A DNA stretch of 64,000 nucleotides, from contig CAZMGT010000003.1 in NCBI GenBank assembly GCA_964565895.1, positions 1 to 64,000 of the forward strand, in the 5' to 3' direction. This DNA comes from CAZMGT01 sp964565895 (GTDB lineage Bacteria > Armatimonadota > Zipacnadia > UBA1398 > CAZMGT01). The translations under genes were made by a program, and so were the position numbers. This document shows, piece after piece, positions 56,823-64,000 of this stretch (positions are counted from its first letter, which is position 1; every line of letters begins with the position of its first letter). Under the pieces are notes generated by a model that was given only the letters and a program-made list of their open reading frames with translations, was not told the origin of the DNA and searched no databases.

Positions 56823-57767
56823 ATGGCCGAAAAACCCTATGCATACCTGATTCTCTCGCCCGCGCCGGACTATGAAATCGCCATAGCCGAGGCGCGGCGG
56901 CTAACCGGCGGGGAATTGGCTTCGCCGCGGGTAGTAGTCGCCGAGGGCGAGGCGGACGTTTCGCGCAGCGCCTACCTTGGCCTGTGTATGAGGCTGCTGC
57001 ACCACGGAGCGAGCCTGGAGGAGCTTTTGCGCTGGCTCGACGGCGCGGGACTAGCCGCGGAGGGTTTTGCCGTTGCCGTGGAAAAGCGCCCGCGCAAGTT
57101 TCCCCTCAGCGCGCGGCGCGCAGCGTGGGAGATCGGCGCGCGGATCGGAGGCTCGCCCAACCTGTCCCAGCCCAGGGTCGTCTTTCAGCTCATCGTTGAC
57201 GAGGGGGCGTTTTATTTCGGGCGCGTTGTGGGGAAGAACGACACGAGCTGGGAGGAGCGCAGACACAGGCCGTTTACGTTCTCCAGCGCAATAGACGTCC
57301 GTGTCGCGCGGGCGATGGTCAACCTTGTCGCGCGGCCGGGCGAGGTTATCCTCGACCCGTGCTGCGGCTCGGGGACGATCCTCTGCGAGGCGCGGGCGGT
57401 GGGCGTCCGCGCGGTGGGCGGGGACATTAACTGGAAGATGGTTTTCGGGGCGCGGGAGAACACGCGCTATTTCGGGCTGCGCGTGCCTATTGTGCTGTGC
57501 GACGCGCGGACGATCGCCGGGCGGTTCGACGCCGTGGTCACCAATCTGCCCTATGGGCGGTGGAGCGCGGCGAGCGGGGAGTTCTATGAGCGGTTTGCCG
57601 AAAACTTAGGAAGGCTCGCCCCGCGCGCGTGCCTTGCCGCGGGGGAGGACCTTTCGCCGCTGTTTGCGCGCCACGGGTGGCGGGTTAGGGAAAAGCCGCG
57701 CCAGCTCGGGCATTCGCTTACGCGGCACATTCATGTACTCGAGCGGGCGGGTGTGGGCGAGGGCTGA
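56823..57767 (+). CDS. TRM11-like RNA methyltransferase
   Basis: The 314-residue SAM-dependent methyltransferase has the TRM11/TrmN layout. An N-terminal region (residues 1-135) related to THUMP-type RNA-binding folds is followed by the Rossmann domain with ILDPCCGSGTILCEARAVG near 175. The catalytic TNLPYGRW near 238 is an N-x-P-Y motif typical of N2-guanine methylation. The likely target is a tRNA guanosine (position 10 by analogy). The ATG at 56823 has GAAGG upstream. Its last 37 bases overlap the end of the convergent VanW gene. Confidence 0.82.
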   Translation: MAEKPYAYLILSPAPDYEIAIAEARRLTGGELASPRVVVAEGEADVSRSAYLGLCMRLLHHGASLEELLRWLDGAGLAAEGFAVAVEKRPRKFPLSARRAAWEIGARIGGSPNLSQPRVVFQLIVDEGAFYFGRVVGKNDTSWEERRHRPFTFSSAIDVRVARAMVNLVARPGEVILDPCCGSGTILCEARAVGVRAVGGDINWKMVFGARENTRYFGLRVPIVLCDARTIAGRFDAVVTNLPYGRWSAASGEFYERFAENLGRLAPRACLAAGEDLSPLFARHGWRVREKPRQLGHSLTRHIHVLERAGVGEG

Positions 57768-59218
57768 GGCGTGGGCGTTTGCGCGCCAGGCCAGGGAGCG
57801 CCCGACTCCGGCGTAGGCTGGGCGGGCGGACCCTCGACGACGATTTGCTTGCGCATGGGGTAGTAGTCGCGGTGGAGCCGCTCGCGCTTAACCTCGCGCC
57901 CGCCCTTGCGCACGATGCGCCAAAGAGTAACGGAGTAGCCGTTGCGCCCCTCCTGTTCGACCTCGCGCGAGCCGGGCTCGGCCTCGGGGTCGAGCTTTGT
58001 CTCCTCCTCAAACGGGGTGGTGGTAATGTCCGTGCACAAAAGCTCGACCTCGGCCTTGTCCCTCCTATTGCCTAGGATAACCACGCTCACGTAGCCGTCC
58101 TTAGCGCGCGCGGCGATCCAGATAGGATGGCTCAGGGTGTTTTTGATTTTTAGGTCAATCCCTTCCTCGTAGGAAACGGTGGCGTCGCGCCCGAGAGGGA
58201 CGTAGTGCACGGGCATAATGTGGTTGTGGCGCTCAACGACGGTTAGGTTGGCCAGGAGGGCGGCGTTGTAGAGCGTGGTGGAGAGCTGGCACACGCCTCC
58301 GCCGAGGCCGGGCTCGACCTCGCCGTTGCGGAAGATGGGGGCGATGCGATAGCCGCGCTCGGGCTTGCGCTGGCCCACGCGCTCGTTGTAGGAGAGCACC
58401 TCGCCGGGCATAAGCAACGCGCCGTCTAGCGCTTGCGCGGCGAGCTTTAGGTTGTGCGCGCGGTCTACCTCCCACTCGCTGTAACGGGTGCGAAACGCAG
58501 CAAGCTCGCAGTTTATGCCCTTTAGCTCAGCGGCGCGCAGGCGCGGGGGCTTTTCGCGCAGGACGATGGGAATCCGCCGCTGGTCGATGGTGCGCAGGGT
58601 GTTCATCACCTTGCGCAGGGTGCCGGGAACGTCGAGCCGGCGCTCGGTCTGCTCGCGCACGATGTAAATGGCGTGCGTTTGCCAGTCAAAGCGCACGGAG
58701 GCGTCTTTCGCCGGGCGCTCTACCTCGCGGGCGAGGTCGCGGATCGCAGCGGCGAGCTTGCGCCGGTCGATGGTTAGCGCGACGGTGATGTCGCGGCCCT
58801 CGCGGGCAACCCGGCGCCGGGTAAGCAGACCGGCGAGCGCCCCGCCCTCGCGCGCCACGCGATAGGCGCGGGCCACGGAGGACTCGATGTCCAGCGCCAC
58901 GCCCAGCTTGCGCAGCGTGTGCCGCCACGCGTCCTCGCCATAGGTAAGCCACACTTCTTTGTCGAGCAGGGGCTCGAGCTCGCGGCGGAGGGCGTCGCGC
59001 GCCTCCTCGCGGGTTAACCCGCCCACGTCAACGCCGCTGATCGATACCCCGCGGGCGATGCGCGGGCTGGCGAGCAGGGCGTAGGCATAGGCGAACACCG
59101 CGGCCATCGCCGCCGCAGCGCACAGCGTGGCGCACAAAATCCCGAGGACAAACCGGCGCGAGACCCTCCGCCGGCGCTGTCCTGCGCGATGTTTGCGTTC
59201 GTCGCTTTTCGCCGCCAT
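57731..59218 (-). CDS. VanW-family protein with peptidoglycan-binding-like domain
   Basis: The 495-residue protein has one N-terminal membrane anchor (FVLGILCATLCAAAAMAAVF). PG_binding_4-type domains follow (VSISGVDVGGLTREEARDAL, residues about 58-200). The VanW domain is next, with LLMPGEVLSYNERVG near 265 and GGGVCQLSTTLYNAAL near 300. A short beta region and a Pro/Thr-rich tail come last. It is expected outside the membrane, linked to cell wall. It is convergent with the TRM11-like gene and shares 37 bases with it. Confidence 0.92.
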   Translation of the reverse strand: MAAKSDERKHRAGQRRRRVSRRFVLGILCATLCAAAAMAAVFAYAYALLASPRIARGVSISGVDVGGLTREEARDALRRELEPLLDKEVWLTYGEDAWRHTLRKLGVALDIESSVARAYRVAREGGALAGLLTRRRVAREGRDITVALTIDRRKLAAAIRDLAREVERPAKDASVRFDWQTHAIYIVREQTERRLDVPGTLRKVMNTLRTIDQRRIPIVLREKPPRLRAAELKGINCELAAFRTRYSEWEVDRAHNLKLAAQALDGALLMPGEVLSYNERVGQRKPERGYRIAPIFRNGEVEPGLGGGVCQLSTTLYNAALLANLTVVERHNHIMPVHYVPLGRDATVSYEEGIDLKIKNTLSHPIWIAARAKDGYVSVVILGNRRDKAEVELLCTDITTTPFEEETKLDPEAEPGSREVEQEGRNGYSVTLWRIVRKGGREVKRERLHRDYYPMRKQIVVEGPPAQPTPESGAPWPGAQTPTPQPSPTPARSST

Positions 59219-59325
59219 TAACCTATGCTCCGCAGAGCACAGATGCGTTTTGAGGGAAACGAACTGCCTGTTACATACAACGGTTCAGCGGGCGATTTTC
59301 TCCCGCGGCCTTGCCCCAGGGCGGT

Positions 59326-59354
59326 TTGACGGCGGCCAAGGCGGGGGCTATATT
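59326..59354 (+). promoter_or_regulatory. Promoter of the secreted metallopeptidase gene
   Basis: TTGACG (59326-59331), 17 bases and TATATT (59349-59354) form a near-consensus promoter. The start is predicted near 59361, about 38 bases before the ATG at 59399. Confidence 0.78.
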
Positions 59355-59398
59355 GCCAGGGTGCAGCGCTTGAGAGCTAAGGGAAGAGGGGCGAAGCA

Positions 59399-60076
59399 AT
59401 GGTCGCCACACTCGTTTGCGCCGCACTAATTGCCGCCATGCCCGCGTACAAGCCGAGCGATCAGTATACAGTACGGACGGTCGAGGGATTCACGGTATAC
59501 ATCAGCGACGAGCTGCTTGCCGCGGGGGAGCTGAGCGAGCGCGTCCTGCGGGTGCTTGAGGTAAAGCTGTTTGAGATTAACCGCGTGGTGCCCGAGAAGG
59601 CGCTGCGCGAACTGCACAACGTGCCCATTTGGGTGGAGCTTGAGGGCGAGAAGTTTGCCTGCTGTTGCTACCACCCTTCGGAGCGGTGGCTTAGGGAAAA
59701 CGGGGTTAACCCGGACAAGGCGCGCGCGGTGGAGATCGCTAACGCGAAAACGTTCCTCGCTTGGTCGCTGGACCAGCCGTGGATGCTCCTGCACGAGCTG
59801 GCGCACGCCTATCACCACCGCGTCTATGGCTACGACAACGCGGAGATTAAAGCTGTCTACGAGAAGGCGAAGGCGAGCGGGAAGTACGAAAAGGTTTTGC
59901 ACTTTGACGGGAAAACGTGCCGCGCCTATGCGCTGAAGAACCCGCAGGAGTACTTCGCCGAGCTTTCCGAGGCGTTTTTCGGGACGAACGACTTTTATCC
60001 GTTTGTCCGCGCGGAGCTGATGACATACGACCCCGAGGGCTACGAGCTGCTGAAAAAGCTGTGGCACGTGCCATAG
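59399..60076 (+). CDS. Putative secreted zincin metallopeptidase
   Basis: The 225-residue protein has a short hydrophobic N-terminus (VATLVCAALIAAMPA) that could be a signal peptide. The zinc motif HELAHAYHHR lies near residues 131-140 (HExxH). The likely third ligand is in QEYFAELSEAFFG near 185. WVELEGEKFACCCYHP near 80 is another conserved-looking block. It does not fit a named peptidase family that I can assign. It has its own strong promoter and a purine-rich ribosome-binding stretch. Confidence 0.72.
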   Translation: MVATLVCAALIAAMPAYKPSDQYTVRTVEGFTVYISDELLAAGELSERVLRVLEVKLFEINRVVPEKALRELHNVPIWVELEGEKFACCCYHPSERWLRENGVNPDKARAVEIANAKTFLAWSLDQPWMLLHELAHAYHHRVYGYDNAEIKAVYEKAKASGKYEKVLHFDGKTCRAYALKNPQEYFAELSEAFFGTNDFYPFVRAELMTYDPEGYELLKKLWHVP

Positions 60077-60138
60077 CACGTAGCGCAACCTGCGGCACAG
60101 CAGCGATGCGCGCCGCAGCAAGCGCGCGCAGCTTTGCG

Positions 60139-60639
60139 CTAGCTCTCGCCCGCCAACCCGGCGATGATGATTAGCGTAACCAGCCCCGCCCAGACGAAAA
60201 ACAGCCCCAGCCCGACCCAGCCGAGTATCCTGCCGGCAACTGCCAGGCCGCGGTTGCCGCCGGTATAGCCAAAGCGCGAGTAGATGTCTAGCGCCTGGCC
60301 GCTGAGGATGAGCGCGGGGATCCACAAAAACATGCACACAACAAAGTTGGCGATCCCCAAGACCAGGGCGATGACCGCTTTGGAGTCCGCGCTTTTGATC
60401 TCCGCGGCGGCATAGGGCGAAGGGGGCTGGGCCGTAGGCACGACCTGCTGGCTGGGAATGTAGGGCGGGGTAGAGGGCGGAGGGGCGGTTTGGGCGGTGG
60501 GCTGGCCGCGGATTGGCGGGGGTTGCGGCGGAGCCGGGGGTGGGGCCTGCTCCGGAGAGATCTGCACGCCGCAGTTGGGACAGACGGTCTGCATGGGCTC
60601 GAGCTCGCGCCCGCACTGCGGGCACACTCTCTGTGCCAT
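60139..60639 (-). CDS. Zinc-ribbon and DUF4190 membrane protein
   Basis: The 166-residue protein starts with a four-cysteine zinc ribbon (CPQCG near residue 6, CPNCG near 20). A Pro/Gln-rich linker follows (about 30-75). DUF4190 comes last, with two membrane helices (AVIALVLGIANFVVCMFLWIPALIL and LGWVGLGLFFVWAGLVTLIII). Such proteins are small membrane components of unknown role. AGGAGG lies before the ATG. It is convergent with the metallopeptidase gene. Confidence 0.85.
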   Translation of the reverse strand: MAQRVCPQCGRELEPMQTVCPNCGVQISPEQAPPPAPPQPPPIRGQPTAQTAPPPSTPPYIPSQQVVPTAQPPSPYAAAEIKSADSKAVIALVLGIANFVVCMFLWIPALILSGQALDIYSRFGYTGGNRGLAVAGRILGWVGLGLFFVWAGLVTLIIIAGLAGES

Positions 60640-60726
60640 CTCCCTACCTCCTGCTGCCGAGCCGGCTTGCCGAGCAAACCAGCAGAGTAGCTTACCGCTG
60701 CTACTGCCAAGCCCGCCGTGCGCGGG

Positions 60727-61674
60727 CTACTTGCTCCCCTCTAGCCCGAAGTGCTGCTTAATGAACTTCTCCATCTCCGTATAGGTCTGCTCGAAGTAGG
60801 GGCTGCGGTTGAAAAACCCATGCCCCACACCCTCGACGAGAACGACCTTCGCCTCTCCCCCAGCTTTCTCCACCGCTTCCTTAAAGCGCACGGACTGTTG
60901 GTAGGGGATGGTCGTGTCGTTGGTCCCGTGGAACAGGAGGCAAGGCGGGGTGTCCGCGTCGACGTGGACGATGGGCGAGGCTTCTTTATAGACCTCGGGC
61001 ATCTGCTCCGGGGCGCCCCCGAGGAACGAGAGCACGGCTGTGCGCGCTTTCTCACCCGTGGTTAGCTCACGCAGGTCGAGCGCGCCGTTGAAGATTACCG
61101 CGAGCTGCACGGCGCTCGATTGCTCCGGGTGGCCGCCGTTGCCCTCGAGCTTTTTCAGCTTCGCCGTAGTAGCAACCATTGCCGCAAGATGGCCGCCCGC
61201 CGAGCCGCCGGCGCAGCCGATGCGCGAGGGATCGACGTTTAGCTGCTTGGCGTTGGCGCGCAGCCAGCGAATGGCGCACTTGGCGTCCTCCACCGCTGCG
61301 GGATATTTCGCCTCGCCGGAAAGCCGGTATTCGGGGCACACGCCGACGATTCCCTGGGCGGCAAGCAGCGCCGCCTGGCGGTAAAACTGGCGCGGTGTGC
61401 CTCCGCGCCAGCCCCCGCCGTGGTAGAAGACCATCGCGGGCATGGGCTTGCGCTGGTCTTTGTCCTTGGGCAAAAACAGCGCAAGCTTAAGGTCGCGCCC
61501 GCCGCCCTTGCCGAAGACCACCCCTGTTTTCATCTCTACGTTGTCGGGAAGAACGAACGGCGGCTGTTGCCCCTTTTTGCGCTGGGCGAAAAGCGCCGAC
61601 TGCCCCAGGGAAACGAGAAGCAAACAAGCTACAACGCAAACAACGATTGCCACGGACGACCGCCGGATAGCCAT
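60727..61674 (-). CDS. Secreted alpha/beta-hydrolase (esterase-type)
   Basis: The 315-residue protein has a signal peptide (VAIVVCVVACLLLVSLGQSALFA). It carries an alpha/beta-hydrolase fold of the BD-FAE/esterase kind, with oxyanion motif YHGGGWRGG near residue 87 and nucleophile serine in GCAGGSAGGH near 155. The acid is probably in HGTNDTTIP near 250 and the histidine in GVGHGFFNR near 287. It could remove acyl groups from polysaccharides. The ATG at 61672-61674 has GGAGGAGG upstream; a longer start would lack the signal. Confidence 0.88.
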   Translation of the reverse strand: MAIRRSSVAIVVCVVACLLLVSLGQSALFAQRKKGQQPPFVLPDNVEMKTGVVFGKGGGRDLKLALFLPKDKDQRKPMPAMVFYHGGGWRGGTPRQFYRQAALLAAQGIVGVCPEYRLSGEAKYPAAVEDAKCAIRWLRANAKQLNVDPSRIGCAGGSAGGHLAAMVATTAKLKKLEGNGGHPEQSSAVQLAVIFNGALDLRELTTGEKARTAVLSFLGGAPEQMPEVYKEASPIVHVDADTPPCLLFHGTNDTTIPYQQSVRFKEAVEKAGGEAKVVLVEGVGHGFFNRSPYFEQTYTEMEKFIKQHFGLEGSK

Positions 61675-61802
61675 CGCTGGCCCTCCTCCTCGCTTGCTGT
61701 ATTCGCGTGCGTAGGGCGAGGGTCCTTGCATGTGCGCGAAGGGCGGCAGGAGGGCCGCCGCGGCCGCAGAACATGATCGCCCGCGGGAGGGGAGGTGAGC
61801 CT

Positions 61803-62282
61803 ATGGAGCTGTATTTCCTGCGCCACGGCGACGCCGAAGACCCGCGCCCGGATCTTCCCGACGCCCAGCGGGCGCTGACCGAGGAGGGCGTGCGGACAAC
61901 AGAAAGCGAGGCCCTGGGGCTGAGGAAGCTGGGCTTGGCGCCGGGGGTGATTCTCACCAGCCCCCTTCTCCGCGCTCGGCAGACGGCGGAGATCGTTGCC
62001 CGGGCGTTGGGCGCGGGGGAGCCTATCGCCGAGGACGAGCTGGCCTCGGGGTGCGACATAGACCGCCTAGCCCGCGCCCTCTCCCGCCACCCGGGGCACG
62101 AGCAGGTGATCGTCGTCGGCCACGAGCCGGACTTTAGCACGATGATCGGCGAGCTTGTCGGCGGGGCAAAGGTAGAGCTGAAAAAAGGCGGCCTGGCCCT
62201 GGTTAGCCTAAGCGAGGTCGCCCCGGGCGCGGGTGTTCTGCGCTGGCTGCTAACGGCAGAGCATTTGTGCGCAATGGCCTAG
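61803..62282 (+). CDS. sixA: SixA-type histidine phosphatase
   Basis: The 159-residue protein has the phosphohistidine motif FLRHGDAE (His8) and TSPLLRARQTAEIV near residue 53. The second catalytic histidine is in VVGHEPDFSTMI near 102. SixA removes phosphate from phosphotransfer or PTS-type proteins. GGAGGTGAG lies close before the ATG at 61803. Its stop overlaps the stop of the convergent gene within the bases CTAG. Confidence 0.9.
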   Translation: MELYFLRHGDAEDPRPDLPDAQRALTEEGVRTTESEALGLRKLGLAPGVILTSPLLRARQTAEIVARALGAGEPIAEDELASGCDIDRLARALSRHPGHEQVIVVGHEPDFSTMIGELVGGAKVELKKGGLALVSLSEVAPGAGVLRWLLTAEHLCAMA

Positions 62283-64000
62283 CGCACCTCGAGCGCGGCC
62301 TGGCTCTCCACGCCGGAGAACAACTCGCGCGCGGCGACCGTCCACCGGCCCGGCGGGTCGTCGTAGGCGATGTGGAGGTCGAACGCCGCCTGGCCATATC
62401 GGACAAGCACAACGCGGCGCCCCCATGCGGCCTCTGACCCGTCGGGCTTGCGCAGGGTAACGAGGAACGCGTGCCTGGCCCGCGCGCCGCGGGCAAGCGG
62501 CAGAGCAAGGCGCGCGCGCACCGTCGCCCCTCGCGCCGCGGAGGGGGGCGAAAGGTCCACGGCGGCCCGCGGCACGCGATAGGGCAGGAGCGCGAAAAAC
62601 CGCGCGCGGCCGAGGGGGAGCTGCGCGGCAAACGCCGTCGTGCGGCCCAAGTAGCGGCCGGGCTGAATGGCATACACATGGCGCGGGGCGGGGAGGGTAA
62701 TACGCGCCGCGGGGTCCTCGCCGCCGGTGCGGCGCAGGGCGACGATCTCCACGTCGCCCGTTTTCCAGCGGACGATTTGCGTAAAACGCAGGGGTTTGCC
62801 CTGGGCGTCGGTGGGGGCCAGCGGCGGGGTTAGGCCGAAGCAGGCGAAGAGCTGGCGGGCGAAGTTAAGCAGGGGCTCCTCGCGCTGCTGCTCGCGCAGG
62901 CTGGGGTAGGAGCTGAGGCTGAAGTTCAACAGCACGGCGCGGCCCCGGCCCACCCGGTTGACGATGAGCAGGGGCAGGCCGTCGGCCTGCGCGAGCGCCC
63001 TCGCGCCGGCGAGGGCAAGCGCGCCGTCGGCGCGGGTGGCCTCAAGCGAGAGCGAAAGCGGCTTTCCCTCGAGCGTTGCGGCAAGGTTAACCGAGAGGAC
63101 CTTTGCCTGGGGGGCAACGCGCTGGCGCACGCCAAACAGCTCGTCGAGCACGCCGGCCTCGCGCGGGCGGCAGTGGCCCGTGAACACGCCTGGGCGGAGG
63201 TCGGCAAGCACGGTCCCTCCCGCAGCGGCGAACCTGCGAATGGCCTGCGCCGAGCGGTCGCTAAGCGCCTGGCAGAACGGGAGGATTAGCAAGCGAAACT
63301 CGCCTTTGTCAAGAACACCTTGCTCGAGCATATCCACGGTGATATAGCGAAACTGCATCCCCAGGTCGTGGATAATGTCCACGAAAGCTTGGTGGGCGAG
63401 CTTAACGTCGGGGAAGCCGTTGCTCTCCTCGAGCTTGCCCGCCCATGCCGAGGGCATGCTGTAAAGCAGGGCGATGCCATCGTGCTCCATTTGCGCGGCA
63501 AGGAGCAGGTCGCCCAGGCCCTCGCGGACCACCCGCATCTCCTCGGCGAGCTCCCGCGTGGCAGGCCACAGGTCGAGGTGTGGGGCGAGGTAGCCGTGGT
63601 ACAGGCCAATGCCGTCCCAGCGCCACCACCAGACGGAATCCGCGCCGTTTAAGATCATGCGCCACGCCTTGGCGCACAGGGGGTCGGCGGTCTTGCGGTA
63701 GCCCATCCAGTTGCTGCGAATAAACGCGCGCGGGGCGATGGAGCGAATGATCTCGTCGCCGAGGTCGGGATAGGGCGACCAGAAGCCGTTTGTGTTTACG
63801 ATCTCCTGATAGTCCTCGCCGAACCTCCCCGCGCCCTCGAACCCCACGATGGCCTGGGGGTCGAGTTGTTTGAACCGCCGGACGAACTTCTCGCAATAGC
63901 GACAGAAGTTATAGCGCGCGAACGCCTGGCGGTCGTACCACCGCGCGTAAAGCCCGCGCTTTTTCGCCTCCTCCTCGTAGTTGTCGCCGGGGACGAGGAC
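62279..64000 (-). CDS. Beta-galactosidase-trimerisation-type glycoside hydrolase, cut at window end
   Basis: The reading frame stays open to the window edge, so the N-terminus is missing; 573 codons are present. The visible part begins in a (beta/alpha)8-barrel-like region (VLVPGDNYEEEAKKRG, later FIRSNWMGYRKTADP and ADSVWWWRWDG). A trimerisation-type flavodoxin-like domain follows (LLILPFCQALSDRSAQAIRRFAAAGGTVLAD), and beta-sandwich domains come last. This layout fits GH42-like or related glycosidases. The catalytic acid residues cannot be placed. It may act with the secreted esterase in polysaccharide use. Confidence 0.75.
   Translation of the reverse strand, partial: VLVPGDNYEEEAKKRGLYARWYDRQAFARYNFCRYCEKFVRRFKQLDPQAIVGFEGAGRFGEDYQEIVNTNGFWSPYPDLGDEIIRSIAPRAFIRSNWMGYRKTADPLCAKAWRMILNGADSVWWWRWDGIGLYHGYLAPHLDLWPATRELAEEMRVVREGLGDLLLAAQMEHDGIALLYSMPSAWAGKLEESNGFPDVKLAHQAFVDIIHDLGMQFRYITVDMLEQGVLDKGEFRLLILPFCQALSDRSAQAIRRFAAAGGTVLADLRPGVFTGHCRPREAGVLDELFGVRQRVAPQAKVLSVNLAATLEGKPLSLSLEATRADGALALAGARALAQADGLPLLIVNRVGRGRAVLLNFSLSSYPSLREQQREEPLLNFARQLFACFGLTPPLAPTDAQGKPLRFTQIVRWKTGDVEIVALRRTGGEDPAARITLPAPRHVYAIQPGRYLGRTTAFAAQLPLGRARFFALLPYRVPRAAVDLSPPSAARGATVRARLALPLARGARARHAFLVTLRKPDGSEAAWGRRVVLVRYGQAAFDLHIAYDDPPGRWTVAARELFSGVESQAALEVR

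Overview
The window is a 64 kb piece of a high-GC bacterial chromosome with dense, short-spaced genes and many GTG and TTG starts. No tRNA, rRNA, phage, insertion sequence or CRISPR array was recognised. Two pseudopilins with an H-x9-DG C-terminus, several large secreted carbohydrate-type proteins, DUF6785-type membrane protein, VanW, Rex and siroheme-type heme genes together suggest an Armatimonadota-like (or related) bacterium. This assignment is inference. Rex, AhbC, an orange-protein-like cluster and five radical SAM enzymes suggest an anaerobic or microaerophilic, iron-sulfur-rich lifestyle.

Region 1 (1-10.1 kb): a near-consensus promoter and a Rex operator precede rex, a polyprenyl synthetase, precorrin-2 dehydrogenase, hemA, a CcsA/HemX-like membrane protein, hemC, a cobA-hemD fusion, ahbC and argH. 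Most junctions overlap or nearly touch, so this looks like a redox-controlled unit for quinone side chain and siroheme-dependent heme synthesis. Region 2 (10.1-15.6 kb, mostly minus strand): a secreted CARDB protein and hpt; a promoter-driven, highly folded non-coding RNA candidate of about 284 nt on the plus strand; a decayed MNT/HepT toxin-antitoxin pair; and a small PD-(D/E)XK-like protein. Region 3 (15.9-22.2 kb): glgP, an MttB-family methyltransferase, an iron-type alcohol dehydrogenase, a cupin and a macrodomain protein.

Region 4 (22.3-26.2 kb): a compact AmmeMemoRadiSam cassette, with a MEMO-AMMECR1 fusion lipoprotein, a DUF362 protein and a radical SAM enzyme, all carrying export-type N-termini. 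Region 5 (26.4-34.1 kb): a polytopic membrane protein, then a five-unit repeat array of about 73 bp that ends in a strong promoter. It leads into a PadR regulator and an orange-protein-like cluster (two ferredoxin-containing MinD-type ATPases, a NifX-fold protein, three small Gly/Pro-rich proteins and a radical SAM enzyme). Region 6 (34.3-45.9 kb): two pseudopilins flanking a heparinase-like protein, then mutL, rpsT, murJ, lepA and hemW.

Region 7 (46-52.7 kb): a secreted PKD-like protein with a poly-Glu tract, a stand-alone PheS-like synthetase paralogue, a radical SAM/SPASM enzyme with a lipid-kinase-like partner, a TPR protein and small unknown proteins. Region 8 (52.7-64 kb): moxR-DUF58-DUF4129, a TRM11-like methyltransferase, a VanW protein, a secreted metallopeptidase, a zinc-ribbon/DUF4190 membrane protein, an esterase, sixA, and a beta-galactosidase-like gene cut by the window end.

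The most unusual items are the non-coding RNA at 13.9 kb, the PheS-like paralogue, the orange-protein-like cluster with its repeat array and repeated operator-like motif, and the exported AmmeMemoRadiSam cassette.
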